Positions 26,265 through 35,558 of a DNA stretch of 64,000 nucleotides are shown one piece after another. The notes under the pieces were generated by a model, which was not told the DNA's origin, did no database searches, and saw only the letters and a program-made list of their open reading frames with translations. The DNA comes from Hyphomicrobiales bacterium. GTDB lineage: Bacteria; Pseudomonadota; Alphaproteobacteria; Rhizobiales; Rhizobiaceae. Positions within the stretch are counted from its first letter, which is position 1. Each line of letters starts with the position of its first letter. The position numbers and the translations under genes are program-made. The stretch covers positions 1-64,000 of the forward strand of contig UCLB01000005.1 in the NCBI GenBank assembly GCA_900473205.1, read 5' to 3'.

Positions 26265-28604
26265 ATGGCAGTGACATCAACTGCAGTCATCCTGACGCTT
26301 ATTGGACTTGCAATTTTCGGCTTCGGTTCTCAGCTCGTTATGCTGGGCGGAAGCTTTTATTATGCATTGGCAGGCCTCGCATTCGTTGTGACGGCCATTC
26401 TTTTGTTTCAGAGAAACAAGGCGGCATTGCATTTTTATGCCGCTTTCGTCATCGCGACCCTGCTTTGGGCCTTGTGGGAAGTCGGCTTCGATTGGTGGCA
26501 GCTCGGCCCCCGTGGCGGCTTCATCATTCTGATCGGCATGTGGCTGTTGATGCCATGGATCAGAAAGCCGCTCGGCTTCACCAGCCCCACCGGCACATCT
26601 TACGGCGCCAACGCCGTTCCCTTGCTGACTGCCGTTCTGGTGTCAGTCGGTGCTGCAGCCTTTGCGATGACGCAGGACCCGCAGGATATGGAAGGCAATC
26701 TGCCCGATGAGGTGGTGACCGCCAATCCTTCCTATGGAAATCCCGTGCCTGATAATGAGTGGCACCAATATGGACGCACTTCTTATGGCCAGCGCTATTC
26801 GCCGCTGACGCAGATCACGGCCAACAATGTTGGTGAACTGAAGGAAGCGTGGCGCTACCAGACTGGCGACGTGAAGTTGCCGGGCGATGTGGGCGAGACG
26901 ACCTATCAGGTGACTCCCTTAAAAGTCGGCAATTCGCTTTACATCTGCACGCCACACAATTGGGCCATCGCCATCGATGCCGCTTCCGGTAAGGAAAAGT
27001 GGAAATACGATCCCAATTCGGGCATGAACCCGGACCGTCAGCACCAGACCTGCCGTGGCGTGACATATTATGCCGACCCAGCGGCACAGGCTGGTTCGCC
27101 CTGTGCGGCACGCGTTTATCTTCCGACTTCGGATGCGCGTCTGATTGCTCTCGACGCGGAAAGCGGTCAGGTTTGCACGTCCTTTGCGGACAAGGGCACG
27201 CTGCATCTGGAAAGCGGCATGGAGTATAATCCAGCCGGTTATTATTACTCGACGTCCCCACCTGCCATTGCTGGCAACAAGATCATCATCGGCGGTGCCG
27301 TCAACGACAACTATTCGACGCAGGAACAGTCTGGCGTCATCAGGGCGTTCGACGTCAACAGCGGTGCCCTGATCTGGAACTGGGATTCGGGAAACCCAAC
27401 CCAGACCCAACCGCTTCCGCCGGGTCAGACCTATACGACCAACTCTCCCAACAGCTGGTCAGTCTTCAGCGTCGATGAAGCGCTTGGGCTCGTCTATATC
27501 CCGCTCGGAAATCAGGTTCCGGATCAGCTCGGTATGGGCCGGAGTGCGAATGTCGAGAAATACTCCTCCTCCATTGTCGCGCTGGATGTGAACACCGGGC
27601 AAGACAAATGGGTGCGCCAGTTCGTGCATCACGATCTGTGGGACATGGATGTTCCCGCGCAGCCTGTGCTGCTCGACATCACCAAAAAGGACGGGCAGAC
27701 GGTTCCGGCACTGGTTGGACCGACCAAGCAGGGCGATATCTACGTGCTGGACCGCCGCAGTGGTGAGCCGATCCTGGCGATGACCGAAGAGCCTGCGCCA
27801 TCTGGTACGATCCCCGAAGATTTCAGTGCTCCAACGCAGCCGACTTCGGCGCTGTCCTTCAAGCCTGATCCGCTTCAGGAAAAGAACATGTGGGGCGTCT
27901 CCATGTTCGACCAGCTGGCCTGCCGCATCAAGTTTCATCAGCTGAATTACAAGGGCCGCTACACGCCGCCATCGCTCAATGGCAGCATCATCTATCCCGG
28001 CAATTTCGGCACCTTCAACTGGGGCAGCGTCGCGGTCGATCCAGAACGTCAGGTCATGTTCGGCATGCCGACCTACCTCGCCTTCACATCGCAGCTGGTG
28101 CCGCGCGCTCAGATTCCTGCAAAGGGGCAGGATGAGAAGGGCAGCGAACAGGGACTGAACCGTAATGATGGTGCGCCCTATGGCGTTCTCATGGGACCGT
28201 TCCTCGGCCCGCTCGGTATTCCCTGTCAGGCTCCGCCATGGGGCTATGTGGCCGGTGCCGATCTGCGCACGGGTGAGGTTGCCTACAAGCACAAGAACGG
28301 TACCGTTTACGACATGACGCCGCTGCCGCTGCCCTTCAAGGTCGGCGTACCCGGCATAGGTGGTCCGATGATTACCAAGGGCGGCGTTGCCTTCCTCGGT
28401 GCGGCTGTCGATGATTACTTGCGCGCCTATGATCTGACATCCGGCAAGCAGCTGTGGGAAGCGCGTCTTCCCGCAGGTGGACAGGCAACGCCGATGACCT
28501 ATGCCATGAATGACGGCAAGCAATATGTGGTCATCGTCGCAGGCGGACACGGCTCCGTCGGCACGAAGCCCGGCGATTATGTGATCGCCTATACCCTGCC
28601 TTGA
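26265..28604 (+). CDS. gcd: Membrane-bound PQQ glucose dehydrogenase
   Basis: Oxidises glucose to gluconolactone in the periplasm and passes electrons to ubiquinone; 779 residues. The first 140 residues hold about five membrane segments. The rest is an eight-bladed PQQ propeller with typical pieces (NNVGELKEAWRYQTGD, DLWDMDVPAQP, GGPMITKGG). I start at the ATG at 26265 (MAVTSTAVILTL). No PQQ synthesis gene lies in this window; some Agrobacterium and Rhizobium strains are known to make only apo-enzyme. Confidence 0.95.
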   Translation: MAVTSTAVILTLIGLAIFGFGSQLVMLGGSFYYALAGLAFVVTAILLFQRNKAALHFYAAFVIATLLWALWEVGFDWWQLGPRGGFIILIGMWLLMPWIRKPLGFTSPTGTSYGANAVPLLTAVLVSVGAAAFAMTQDPQDMEGNLPDEVVTANPSYGNPVPDNEWHQYGRTSYGQRYSPLTQITANNVGELKEAWRYQTGDVKLPGDVGETTYQVTPLKVGNSLYICTPHNWAIAIDAASGKEKWKYDPNSGMNPDRQHQTCRGVTYYADPAAQAGSPCAARVYLPTSDARLIALDAESGQVCTSFADKGTLHLESGMEYNPAGYYYSTSPPAIAGNKIIIGGAVNDNYSTQEQSGVIRAFDVNSGALIWNWDSGNPTQTQPLPPGQTYTTNSPNSWSVFSVDEALGLVYIPLGNQVPDQLGMGRSANVEKYSSSIVALDVNTGQDKWVRQFVHHDLWDMDVPAQPVLLDITKKDGQTVPALVGPTKQGDIYVLDRRSGEPILAMTEEPAPSGTIPEDFSAPTQPTSALSFKPDPLQEKNMWGVSMFDQLACRIKFHQLNYKGRYTPPSLNGSIIYPGNFGTFNWGSVAVDPERQVMFGMPTYLAFTSQLVPRAQIPAKGQDEKGSEQGLNRNDGAPYGVLMGPFLGPLGIPCQAPPWGYVAGADLRTGEVAYKHKNGTVYDMTPLPLPFKVGVPGIGGPMITKGGVAFLGAAVDDYLRAYDLTSGKQLWEARLPAGGQATPMTYAMNDGKQYVVIVAGGHGSVGTKPGDYVIAYTLP

Positions 28605-28632
28605 ATGGCGGTTGAATAAGGTGCGAAGTCAT

Positions 28633-28658
28633 GGCCGGGACGCACGTTCCGGCCTTTT
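28633..28658 (+). terminator. Terminator after gcd
   Basis: GGCCGGGA and TTCCGGCC form an 8-bp stem (one G-T pair) followed by TTTTT. It lies 28 bases after the gcd stop. Confidence 0.85.
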
Positions 28659-28712
28659 TGCTTTGTGTTACCGCCATGCCGTTTTTTCCGAAATCATGTC
28701 TTGCAATCGATA

Positions 28713-28727
28713 TGTAATAACATTACA
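28713..28727. promoter_or_regulatory. Palindrome TGTAAT-AAC-ATTACA
   Basis: A perfect 6-3-6 inverted repeat just upstream of the -35 element of the riboswitch promoter. The position suits a transcription factor site that would add a second input to B12 control. The regulator is unknown; it does not match the Fur or Zur boxes I know well enough to name it. Confidence 0.45.
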
Positions 28728-28738
28728 GCAATCATTGC

Positions 28739-28767
28739 TTGACGACGGTTTCTGAATAGGTCTATCT
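28739..28767 (+). promoter_or_regulatory. Likely sigma-70 promoter of the B12 operon
   Basis: TTGACG and CTATCT are separated by 17 bases. Transcription would start near 28774, exactly at the beginning of the riboswitch fold. Confidence 0.55.
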
Positions 28768-28770
28768 GCA

Positions 28771-28970
28771 CGCGACGGTTTCGAGCGAGTGATCGCAAGG
28801 AATAATAGGGAATACGGTGCGAACCTTGGTTCAATGCCGTAGCTGCCCCCGCAACTGTAAGCGGATTGTCGAACCCTTTGGCGCTTATTCAAGCGTCATG
28901 CCACTGCGGGTGAATATCGCGGGAAGGTGGGTGAAGACGCAAATCCGTGAGCCAGGAGACCTGCCGTCAT
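28771..28970 (+). ncRNA. Cobalamin riboswitch
   Basis: The conserved blocks are present in order: the early A-rich AATAATAGGGAA segment at 28801-28812, GCTGCCCCCGCAACTGTAAG at 28842-28861, GCCACTG at 28900-28906, GGGAAGG at 28921-28927, and the B12 box GAGCCAGGAGACCTGCC at 28949-28965. The flanks GACGG and CCGTC close the outer stem. Together with its downstream leader it controls the ABC importer operon that begins at 29171. Adenosylcobalamin should repress expression. Confidence 0.95.
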
Positions 28971-29017
28971 AAGTTCATTCCAAGTCACGGGCGGGGATGC
29001 CCGGAACAGGAGACGTC

Positions 29018-29104
29018 GTGATTGCATCTTGCGCCCGCCAGCGCCTTATTCCATCTGCCATGTCCCGGTTTCGGATCGTCTCTGCCCGTGTTCTCACGGA
29101 CTGA
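29018..29104 (+). CDS. Possible 28-residue leader ORF after the B12 riboswitch
   Basis: A GTG start with AGGAG at ideal spacing opens a 28-codon frame (MIASCARQRLIPSAM ... VLTD) ending at 29104, 66 bases before the importer gene. A hairpin (CGGGC/GCCCG at about 28988-29002) sits just before the ribosome binding site and could be part of the expression platform. Arg-rich, no known family. It could be a regulatory leader peptide or a chance frame. Confidence 0.4.
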   Translation: MIASCARQRLIPSAMSRFRIVSARVLTD

Positions 29105-29170
29105 GCATCGACACATGTTCACATTGGTCTGCTTCTCGCCGACCGCTGACGATTTCGGGGACTATCGGAA

Positions 29171-30202
29171 ATGACATTCAGTTTCAAACAGACGGTTTTT
29201 GCAGCCAGTTTTGCCGTTGTGGCAATGGCAACGGCGATGCCTGCGGCCCAGGCAGCCGAGACGACCTATCCGCTGACCTTAAAGAATTGCGGTCGCGACG
29301 TGACCTTTACCCATTCGCCAGAGCGTACGGTGTCCATCGGTCAAAGCACCACGGAAATTCTCTATCTGCTCGGCCTTGCCGATAAGGTCGTGGGCACCGC
29401 GGTCTGGATTGGCCCGGTCATCAAGGGCTATGAAGAGGCCAATGCCAAGATCGACCGTCTGGCCGATAACGATCCGAGTTTCGAAAGCGTGCTTGCCAAA
29501 AAGCCTGATCTCGTTACGGCCCAGTTTCAGTGGCATGTCGGCCCGGAAGGCATCGTCGCCAAGCCGCAGCAGTTCGAAGAGCTGAAAATCCCGGTTTACA
29601 CCTCGCCTGCCGATTGCACCGGCAAGGACAATTCGGGCGGTGGCGATGGCGTGCGCCATTCCGTCTTCACCATGGACCTGATCTATCAGGAAGTGACCGA
29701 ACTCGCGCAAATCTTCAATGTGCAGGAGAGGGGCGAAAAGCTCGTGGCCGATCTGAAGGCTCGCGAAGAGGCGGCACGCAAGAAGATCGCCTCTGCCGAT
29801 GGCAAGCTGTCTGCCGTCTTCTGGTTCTCCAGTGCGGAGCTGGATATCGATCCTTACGTTGCGGGCACCAATGGTGCACCCGGCTACATCATGTCCGCGC
29901 TTGGCATCAAGAATGTCATCAACAGCGAGGAAGAGTGGCCGACGGTGGGTTGGGAAACCATTGCCAAGTCGCAGCCGACCTTGGTTGTTGCCGGTAAGAT
30001 GGACCGCAGGCGGTTTCCGGCAGACGATATCGTGGTCAAGGAGAAGTTCCTGAAGGAAGACCCGGTGACGAGCCTGATGCCGTCCGTCAAACAGGGGCAC
30101 ATCGTCGCCATGGATGCGCAGGCGATGAACCCAACCATCCGCACCATCGAAGGTATCGAAGTTCTGGCCGACGCCGTCGTCCAGCTCGGCCTTGCAAAGT
30201 AA
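29171..30202 (+). CDS. B12/corrinoid-type ABC substrate-binding protein
   Basis: A periplasmic binding protein of 343 residues with a signal peptide cleaved near AQAAE (about residue 28). The fold is the BtuF/FhuD type, with the family opening RTVSIGQSTTEILYLLGLADKVVGT and the inter-domain helix. It lies in one operon with a FecCD permease and its ATPase behind a cobalamin riboswitch, so the ligand is most likely cobalamin or another corrinoid. Iron-siderophore binding proteins look alike, so the substrate rests on the riboswitch. Confidence 0.85.
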   Translation: MTFSFKQTVFAASFAVVAMATAMPAAQAAETTYPLTLKNCGRDVTFTHSPERTVSIGQSTTEILYLLGLADKVVGTAVWIGPVIKGYEEANAKIDRLADNDPSFESVLAKKPDLVTAQFQWHVGPEGIVAKPQQFEELKIPVYTSPADCTGKDNSGGGDGVRHSVFTMDLIYQEVTELAQIFNVQERGEKLVADLKAREEAARKKIASADGKLSAVFWFSSAELDIDPYVAGTNGAPGYIMSALGIKNVINSEEEWPTVGWETIAKSQPTLVVAGKMDRRRFPADDIVVKEKFLKEDPVTSLMPSVKQGHIVAMDAQAMNPTIRTIEGIEVLADAVVQLGLAK

Positions 30203-30205
30203 GCC

Positions 30206-31225
30206 ATGCGTGCTTGTTTCATCTTCACCCGTGCCGCCTTGCTGGCGGTCGGGTGTCTGGCTCTGGCGCTCTGGTTCGGTGCAGCCATCGGCGAGACATC
30301 CATTCCCATGGATGTCGTCGCCAAGACGGTCGCAAACCGTGTGTTCCATGCGGGCTATCCGCTGGATGCCATCGATGAAGGCATCATCTGGAACTACCGC
30401 CTCAGCCGGGCGGTGGTGGCTGCCTGCTGTGGTGCGGCACTGGCCATGTCCGGCGTCGTGCTTCAATCGCTTCTGCGCAATCCTTTGGCCGATCCGTATA
30501 TTCTGGGCATTTCGGCGGGTGCATCGACCGGGGCCGTAGGCGTTGCCATTCTGGGCTTCGGCGCCGGCATGCTGACTATGCCGCTTGGCGCATTTCTGGG
30601 TGCAATCGTGGCATTTGCGCTTGTCAGTCTGCTAGCCTTGCGGGCTGGCAGCGGCAACAGCGCCATCATTCTCGCAGGTGTCGCCGGTTCGCAGCTCTTC
30701 AACGCGCTGACCTCCTTCATCGTGACCAAAGCGGCCAATGCCGAGCAGGCGCGTGGCATCATGTTCTGGTTGCTTGGCAATCTGTCCGGCGTTCGCTGGC
30801 CGGATGTGTGGCTGGCCTTGCCTGTCGCGATTGGCGGTTTCGTCGTGTGTCTGTGGCATGCACGTGCGCTGGACGCCTTTACCTTCGGCTCTGAATCCGC
30901 CGCCTCTCTCGGCATACCCGTGCGCCGCGTCTATATCATTTTGACCGGAGTTTCCGCCTTGATGACGGCCATCATGGTGAGCATCGTTGGCTCCATCGGC
31001 TTCATTGGTCTGGTCATTCCCCATGCAGCGCGCATGATCGTCGGCATTCGTCACGGTCGTCTTCTGCCCGCTGCTGCCTTGACGGGGGCAGTATTCATGA
31101 TCGCTGCCGATATTCTGTCGCGCACCATCATCGCAGGTCAGGTTCTGCCCATCGGCGTCATCACCGCCTTGTTCGGTGCACCCGCTTTCGCGCTCATTCT
31201 CAGCCAGCGACGGAGAGCGGTATGA
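30206..31225 (+). CDS. B12-type ABC transporter permease (FecCD/BtuC family)
   Basis: A 339-residue inner-membrane permease of the FecCD/BtuC family with about ten membrane segments. Conserved stretches: NPLADPYILGISAGASTGA (about 92-110) and the ATPase-contact region near GFIGLVIPHAARMIVG. It begins 3 bases after the binding-protein gene and overlaps the ATPase gene by ATGA. Confidence 0.92.
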   Translation: MRACFIFTRAALLAVGCLALALWFGAAIGETSIPMDVVAKTVANRVFHAGYPLDAIDEGIIWNYRLSRAVVAACCGAALAMSGVVLQSLLRNPLADPYILGISAGASTGAVGVAILGFGAGMLTMPLGAFLGAIVAFALVSLLALRAGSGNSAIILAGVAGSQLFNALTSFIVTKAANAEQARGIMFWLLGNLSGVRWPDVWLALPVAIGGFVVCLWHARALDAFTFGSESAASLGIPVRRVYIILTGVSALMTAIMVSIVGSIGFIGLVIPHAARMIVGIRHGRLLPAAALTGAVFMIAADILSRTIIAGQVLPIGVITALFGAPAFALILSQRRRAV

Positions 31226-32019
31226 TGCTTTCAGCCCAGGATGTCTGCTGGTCTGCCGGTGGCGTGGACATCGTCAAAAATGTCAGCCTAGAGATCAGGC
31301 CGGGTGAATTTTTAGGGATCGTCGGACCGAACGGCTCTGGCAAGACGAGCCTCATGTCGCTCCTCTGCGGTATTCGCAAATCGAAATCCGGCGAGGTGAC
31401 GCTGGATGGTAAGGCGATGCAGGACATGAACCGCCGAGACGTCGCGCGCTCCATTGCATTCGTTGAGCAACAGGCGGAAACGCAGGAGCGGATCAATGCG
31501 CGTCAAGCCGTAGAGCTTGGCCGCACACCGCATATCGGTGCCTTGTCGCCATGGTCGGCGCAGGATGATGCCATTGTGGATCAGGCGCTGCGAGATGTGG
31601 ACGCTGAACATCTTGCAAAGCGCATGTGGCATACGCTGTCCGGCGGGGAGCGGCAGCGTCTGCATATTGCCCGGGCGCTGGCCCAAAAGCCCAACATTCT
31701 GCTTCTGGACGAGCCGACGAACCATCTCGATATTGGCCATCAGATTGCGCTTCTGCACCTGGTGCGCAAGCAGCGGCTGACCGTTGCCGCCGCCCTGCAC
31801 GACCTCAACCATGCGGCCATGTTCTGCGACCGCGTCGCCGTCATGAAAGGCGGCAGGCTGGTTGCGCTTGGCAAGCCATCCGCCGTGTTCACCGTCGATC
31901 TGATCGGCGATGTCTTCGGTGTGGCAGTGGATGTCGAGCGTGAAGATGGCGACATCTGCCTCATCCGCTACCGCCCGCCCCGCGATGAGACCCTATCGAA
32001 TTCAAGGACCGTCACATGA
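31222..32019 (+). CDS. B12-type ABC transporter ATPase (BtuD/FecE family)
   Basis: A 265-residue ATPase with Walker A (GPNGSGKTS), signature (LSGGERQRLHIARAL), Walker B (ILLLDEPTNHLD) and switch His in ALHDLNHA. It completes the importer. Its stop overlaps the start of the pseudoazurin gene by ATGA, so the cupredoxin is in the same transcript. Confidence 0.93.
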   Translation: MMLSAQDVCWSAGGVDIVKNVSLEIRPGEFLGIVGPNGSGKTSLMSLLCGIRKSKSGEVTLDGKAMQDMNRRDVARSIAFVEQQAETQERINARQAVELGRTPHIGALSPWSAQDDAIVDQALRDVDAEHLAKRMWHTLSGGERQRLHIARALAQKPNILLLDEPTNHLDIGHQIALLHLVRKQRLTVAAALHDLNHAAMFCDRVAVMKGGRLVALGKPSAVFTVDLIGDVFGVAVDVEREDGDICLIRYRPPRDETLSNSRTVT

Positions 32020-32462
32020 GCATTGTTCGCACGCTTTCTGCCAGCCTGTTTCTTGCCTGCCTCGCTTTCTCTCCGGCGCTTGGCGAAACATTCGAGGTGA
32101 AGATGCTCAATCAGGGCGAAAAAGGTTCGATGGTGTTCGAGCCGGATTTTCTTCACCTGAATCCGGGTGACAAGGTCAAATTCATCGCCACCAACAAGAG
32201 CCACAATGCCGCGACCATCGACGGCATGGTCCCGGAGGGGGCGATCGGCTTCAAAGGCAAGATCAATGAGGAAATCGAAGTCGCCTTCGATCATCCCGGC
32301 TTTTATGGCATCAAATGCTCGCCGCATTACGGCATGGGCATGGTGATGCTGATCAAGGTTGGGGACGCCACGCTTCCGGAAAGCTACAAGGCGATCAACC
32401 ATCCCGCCCGTGCAAAACCGCGTTTCGATGCGTTGATGGCCACTGCCGAAGGCAAATCTTAA
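32016..32462 (+). CDS. Pseudoazurin (type 1 copper protein)
   Basis: A periplasmic blue copper electron carrier, 148 residues with a signal peptide cut after about residue 23. All four type 1 copper ligands are visible: His63 (KSHN), Cys101 and His104 (CSPH) and Met109. Pseudoazurins normally donate electrons to nitrite or nitrous oxide reductases, none of which is in this window. Its translational coupling to a B12-controlled importer is unexpected. Confidence 0.93.
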   Translation: MSIVRTLSASLFLACLAFSPALGETFEVKMLNQGEKGSMVFEPDFLHLNPGDKVKFIATNKSHNAATIDGMVPEGAIGFKGKINEEIEVAFDHPGFYGIKCSPHYGMGMVMLIKVGDATLPESYKAINHPARAKPRFDALMATAEGKS

Positions 32463-32482
32463 GCCGCCACACGACTTTGCGG

Positions 32483-32510
32483 GACGCGCATCCGTTTTCG
32501 GTAGCGCGTC
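32483..32510 (+). terminator. Hairpin after pseudoazurin gene
   Basis: GACGCGC and GCGCGTC form a 7-bp stem with a 14-base loop, 20 bases after the stop. There is only a weak T tract, so it may be a terminator or an mRNA 3' stabiliser. Confidence 0.45.
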
Positions 32511-32641
32511 TCTTGAATTGGGAAGGCGGCCTCCCACATCTGGATCAACCCGCTGGTCCGGGCCCCTCTGGTGAAAGTCTCGGCGCTTTCACGATGTCGG
32601 ACCTTTTCCGATGTCTTCGCCGAGTGTGCAGAGGTTAGACC

Positions 32642-32953
32642 ATGATTTCCGATATTGCCGCGTGGTTCATCACGCTTTTCGTTCTCAATCCAATCCAGGC
32701 TGATGTGCAGGAGCGCATGCAAGGCGTCAACGCGTCGGCGCAGTCCATTCAGCAGTCCCAGCAATGTATCGCGGCGCAGGGCCCAAAGCTTCTTCAACGC
32801 GCTGGTGAGGACCCGTCATGGGCAATTGCGACGGCGGCAGGCTATACGCTCGGCTGGACGTCACCGGTGCAGTTGCTTGATGCAAACGATCCGAATTGCG
32901 CCGAACTCACCCGCCTGTTGCAGGCCGGTGAGGGCGAAGAGGCGAATAGCTAA
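32642..32953 (+). CDS. Small hypothetical protein
   Basis: A 103-residue protein I cannot place in a family. Residues 1-18 form a hydrophobic segment (MISDIAAWFITLFVLNPI), a signal anchor or signal peptide. The rest is soluble with a Gln-rich helix (SAQSIQQSQQCIAAQ) and two cysteines that could pair (about 43 and 86). It starts 179 bases after the pseudoazurin gene and ends just before the terminator of the epimerase operon. Confidence 0.65.
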   Translation: MISDIAAWFITLFVLNPIQADVQERMQGVNASAQSIQQSQQCIAAQGPKLLQRAGEDPSWAIATAAGYTLGWTSPVQLLDANDPNCAELTRLLQAGEGEEANS

Positions 32954-32961
32954 GGACTATC

Positions 32962-33000
32962 AAAAATCCGGCGGCCTGAGATATCAGGCCTTGCCGGATT
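32962..33000 (-). terminator. Nested terminator overlapping the lpsL stop
   Basis: On the minus strand AATCCGGC pairs with GCCGGATT around an inner GGCCTGA/TCAGGCC stem with a 4-base loop, followed by TTTTT at 32962-32966. The 5' half lies inside the last codons of lpsL, and the inner stem contains its stop codon. Confidence 0.85.
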
Positions 33001-34000
33001 GCCAGTTGCGATACCATTCCACGAAGGCAGCAACGCCGGTTTCGATGGTGATATCTGGCGCGTAGCCGGTCAGCGCCCGCAAAAGATCGGGCGAGGCGAA
33101 GGTGCGCGGCACATCGCCCTGTTGCATGGGCAGCATGGTGCGGATGGCTTTCTGGCCGAGTACGTCTTCCACCGTTTCCACGAAGCGCATCAGTTCCACC
33201 GGCTGGCCACCGCCGATGTTAACGACGCGGAAGGGCGCGTGTTTCGACAGCGTGTCGGTCACGCCGTCTTCGGTCACGCGGTTGTCTTCCGATGGTGGAA
33301 TGTGGCTCAGCCTTACGATGCCTTCGACAAGATCGTCGATATAGGTAAAGTCGCGGCTCATCTTGCCTTCGCCGTAGATGTCGATGGGCTGGCCCTTCAA
33401 AATCGCATCCACGAATTTGAACAGCGCCATGTCAGGACGCCCCCAGGGACCGTAGACCGTGAAGAAACGGAAGGCCGTGGTCGGGACCTTGTGCAGATGG
33501 GCGTAGCTATGCGCCATCAGCTCCATGGATTTCTTGGTCGCGGCGTAGATCGTCATCGGCTCGTCGGCGCGGTCGCTTTCGGCGAAAGGCACTTTTTCAT
33601 TGGAGCCGTAGATGGAGGAGGTAGAGGCCAGCAGCAGATGCTTCGGTTGCAGGTTCTTAGCCAGTTCCAGAATATTCCACGAGCCGATGAGGTTCGAGCT
33701 GACGTAATCCTTCGGGCAATCGATGCTGTAGCGAACACCGGCCTGTGCCGCGAGGTGGATGATCACTTCCGGCTCGGCCAGATCAGCGGCGCGGTTCAGC
33801 GCATCCGCATCTTCCAGCATGCCGATCTGGGCCTTGAAGCCGTTGGACCGGGCCAAAATGGCGTGGCGTTTTTCCTTCAGCGCAACATCGTAATATTGCG
33901 TCATGCCATCGAAGCCGACGACGAAATGGCCATCATCCAGCAAACGCTTTGCCAGATGAAAGCCGATGAAACCCGCCGTGCCGGTGATCAGATATCGCAT
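32984..34000 (-). CDS. lpsL: UDP-glucuronate 4-epimerase-like enzyme
   Basis: An extended short-chain dehydrogenase of 338 residues, likely converting UDP-glucuronate to UDP-galacturonate for lipopolysaccharide or capsule. The NAD site is [12 protein letters not shown] at the N-terminus; the catalytic YxxxK is YAATK (about 150-154) after the Ser/Thr-rich STSSIYG. I start at the ATG at 34000. It follows the UDP-glucose dehydrogenase gene by 13 bases, the enzyme that makes its substrate. This pairing is the rkpK-lpsL arrangement of Sinorhizobium. Confidence 0.9.
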   Translation of the reverse strand: MRYLITGTAGFIGFHLAKRLLDDGHFVVGFDGMTQYYDVALKEKRHAILARSNGFKAQIGMLEDADALNRAADLAEPEVIIHLAAQAGVRYSIDCPKDYVSSNLIGSWNILELAKNLQPKHLLLASTSSIYGSNEKVPFAESDRADEPMTIYAATKKSMELMAHSYAHLHKVPTTAFRFFTVYGPWGRPDMALFKFVDAILKGQPIDIYGEGKMSRDFTYIDDLVEGIVRLSHIPPSEDNRVTEDGVTDTLSKHAPFRVVNIGGGQPVELMRFVETVEDVLGQKAIRTMLPMQQGDVPRTFASPDLLRALTGYAPDITIETGVAAFVEWYRNWQSGKA

Positions 34001-34013
34001 GTTTTCGCCTTGC

Positions 34014-35321
34014 TTATGATGGACGGCCGATGCCGGCATAGGTGAAGCCGTGTGCGGTGACCTCATCCGGGCGATAGATATTGCGCAGATCCACCAGAAC
34101 AGGTGAGGCCATGATCGACTTCAGCCGATCGAGATCGAGCGCACGGAACTGGTTCCATTCGGTCACGATCACCACCGCATCCGCACCCTGGGCCGCCTCA
34201 TAGGGACCGGCGGCATATTCGATGCCTTCCATCAGCGGACGCGCATTGGCCATGCCTTCAGGATCGTAGCCCGTGACCTTGGCGCCCGCATCCTGCAAGG
34301 TCTGAACGACGGCAATGGCCGGGCTGTCACGCATGTCGTCGGTATTGGGCTTGAAGGTGAGACCCAGTACGGCGATTTTCTTGCCTCTGATATCCCCACC
34401 CACGGCAGCGATGACCTTGCGGCCCATAGCGCGCTTGCGGTTGTCGTTGACGGCAATGGTGGTCTCGATCAGACGGACGGGGCTGTCGTAATCCTGCGCG
34501 GTCTTTGCCAGTGCCAGCGTATCCTTGGGAAAGCAGGAGCCGCCATAACCGGGGCCTGCATGCAGGAACTTGGCACCGATGCGGCCATCGAGGCCGATGC
34601 CGCGCGACACATCCTGAATATCACCACCGACTTTTTCGCACAGATCGGCCATTTCGTTGATGAAGGTGATCTTCATCGCGAGGAAGGCGTTGGCGGCGTA
34701 TTTGATCAGCTCGGATGTGCGGCGCGTTGTGAACAGCAGCGGCGACTGGTTGAGGTAAAGCGGGCGATAGACTTCCGTCATTACAGGCCGCGCGCGTTCA
34801 TCGGAGAGGCCGACGACGATGCGGTCCGGGCGCTTGAAGTCATCAATGGCGGCACCTTCGCGCAGGAATTCCGGGTTGGAGACGACGGCGATATCGGCGC
34901 TCGGGTTTTCCTCGCGGATAATGCGTTCGACTTCGTCACCCGTGCCGACAGGAACGGTGGACTTGGTGACGATGACGGTAAAGCCGGTCACAGCTGCTGC
35001 GATTTCGCGTGCCGCGGCATAGACATAGCCAAGATCGGCATGGCCATCGCCACGACGTGAAGGCGTTCCCACAGCAATGAAGACGACGTCCGCATCGGCA
35101 ACCGCGCTCTTGAGATCGGTGGTGAAGCTCAGGCGACCTGCCTTGGCGTTGCTGGCAACAATGACATCCAGACCCGGTTCGAAAATCGGGATCTGGCCGT
35201 TTTTCAGCGCCTCGATCTTTTCCGGCATCTTATCGACACAGATGACGTCATGGCCGAAATCGGCAAAACAGGCACCTGAAACCAGCCCCACATAACCAGA
35301 GCCAATCATTACAATACGCAT
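34014..35321 (-). CDS. rkpK: UDP-glucose 6-dehydrogenase
   Basis: Oxidises UDP-glucose to UDP-glucuronate with NAD; 435 residues (also called ugd). N-terminal Rossmann motif [14 protein letters not shown], catalytic cysteine in [16 protein letters not shown], and C-terminal UDP-binding domain ([16 protein letters not shown]). I start at the ATG at 35321. First gene of the two-gene operon with the epimerase. Confidence 0.95.
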   Translation of the reverse strand: MRIVMIGSGYVGLVSGACFADFGHDVICVDKMPEKIEALKNGQIPIFEPGLDVIVASNAKAGRLSFTTDLKSAVADADVVFIAVGTPSRRGDGHADLGYVYAAAREIAAAVTGFTVIVTKSTVPVGTGDEVERIIREENPSADIAVVSNPEFLREGAAIDDFKRPDRIVVGLSDERARPVMTEVYRPLYLNQSPLLFTTRRTSELIKYAANAFLAMKITFINEMADLCEKVGGDIQDVSRGIGLDGRIGAKFLHAGPGYGGSCFPKDTLALAKTAQDYDSPVRLIETTIAVNDNRKRAMGRKVIAAVGGDIRGKKIAVLGLTFKPNTDDMRDSPAIAVVQTLQDAGAKVTGYDPEGMANARPLMEGIEYAAGPYEAAQGADAVVIVTEWNQFRALDLDRLKSIMASPVLVDLRNIYRPDEVTAHGFTYAGIGRPS

Positions 35322-35558
35322 CGAAAAACCTTTCGGGATCAAGGCGGACGATCGCTCGCCAGCCGCATTTGCGCGTCAAAACAGCATTTTGAGTAGCTGT
35401 TTATCCGCCTTCGTTGCCGGGGCCAAGCGTGCAGCATGTTTTCAACGGACGATTTCAAGAAATTGTTGTAAATGGAGCCGGCGACAAGGCACCACTGGGC
35501 TTGTGGAGCGTTCACCCACCATGTCTTCTGCTGCTTATTTCAGGAAAAACCGGCATCC

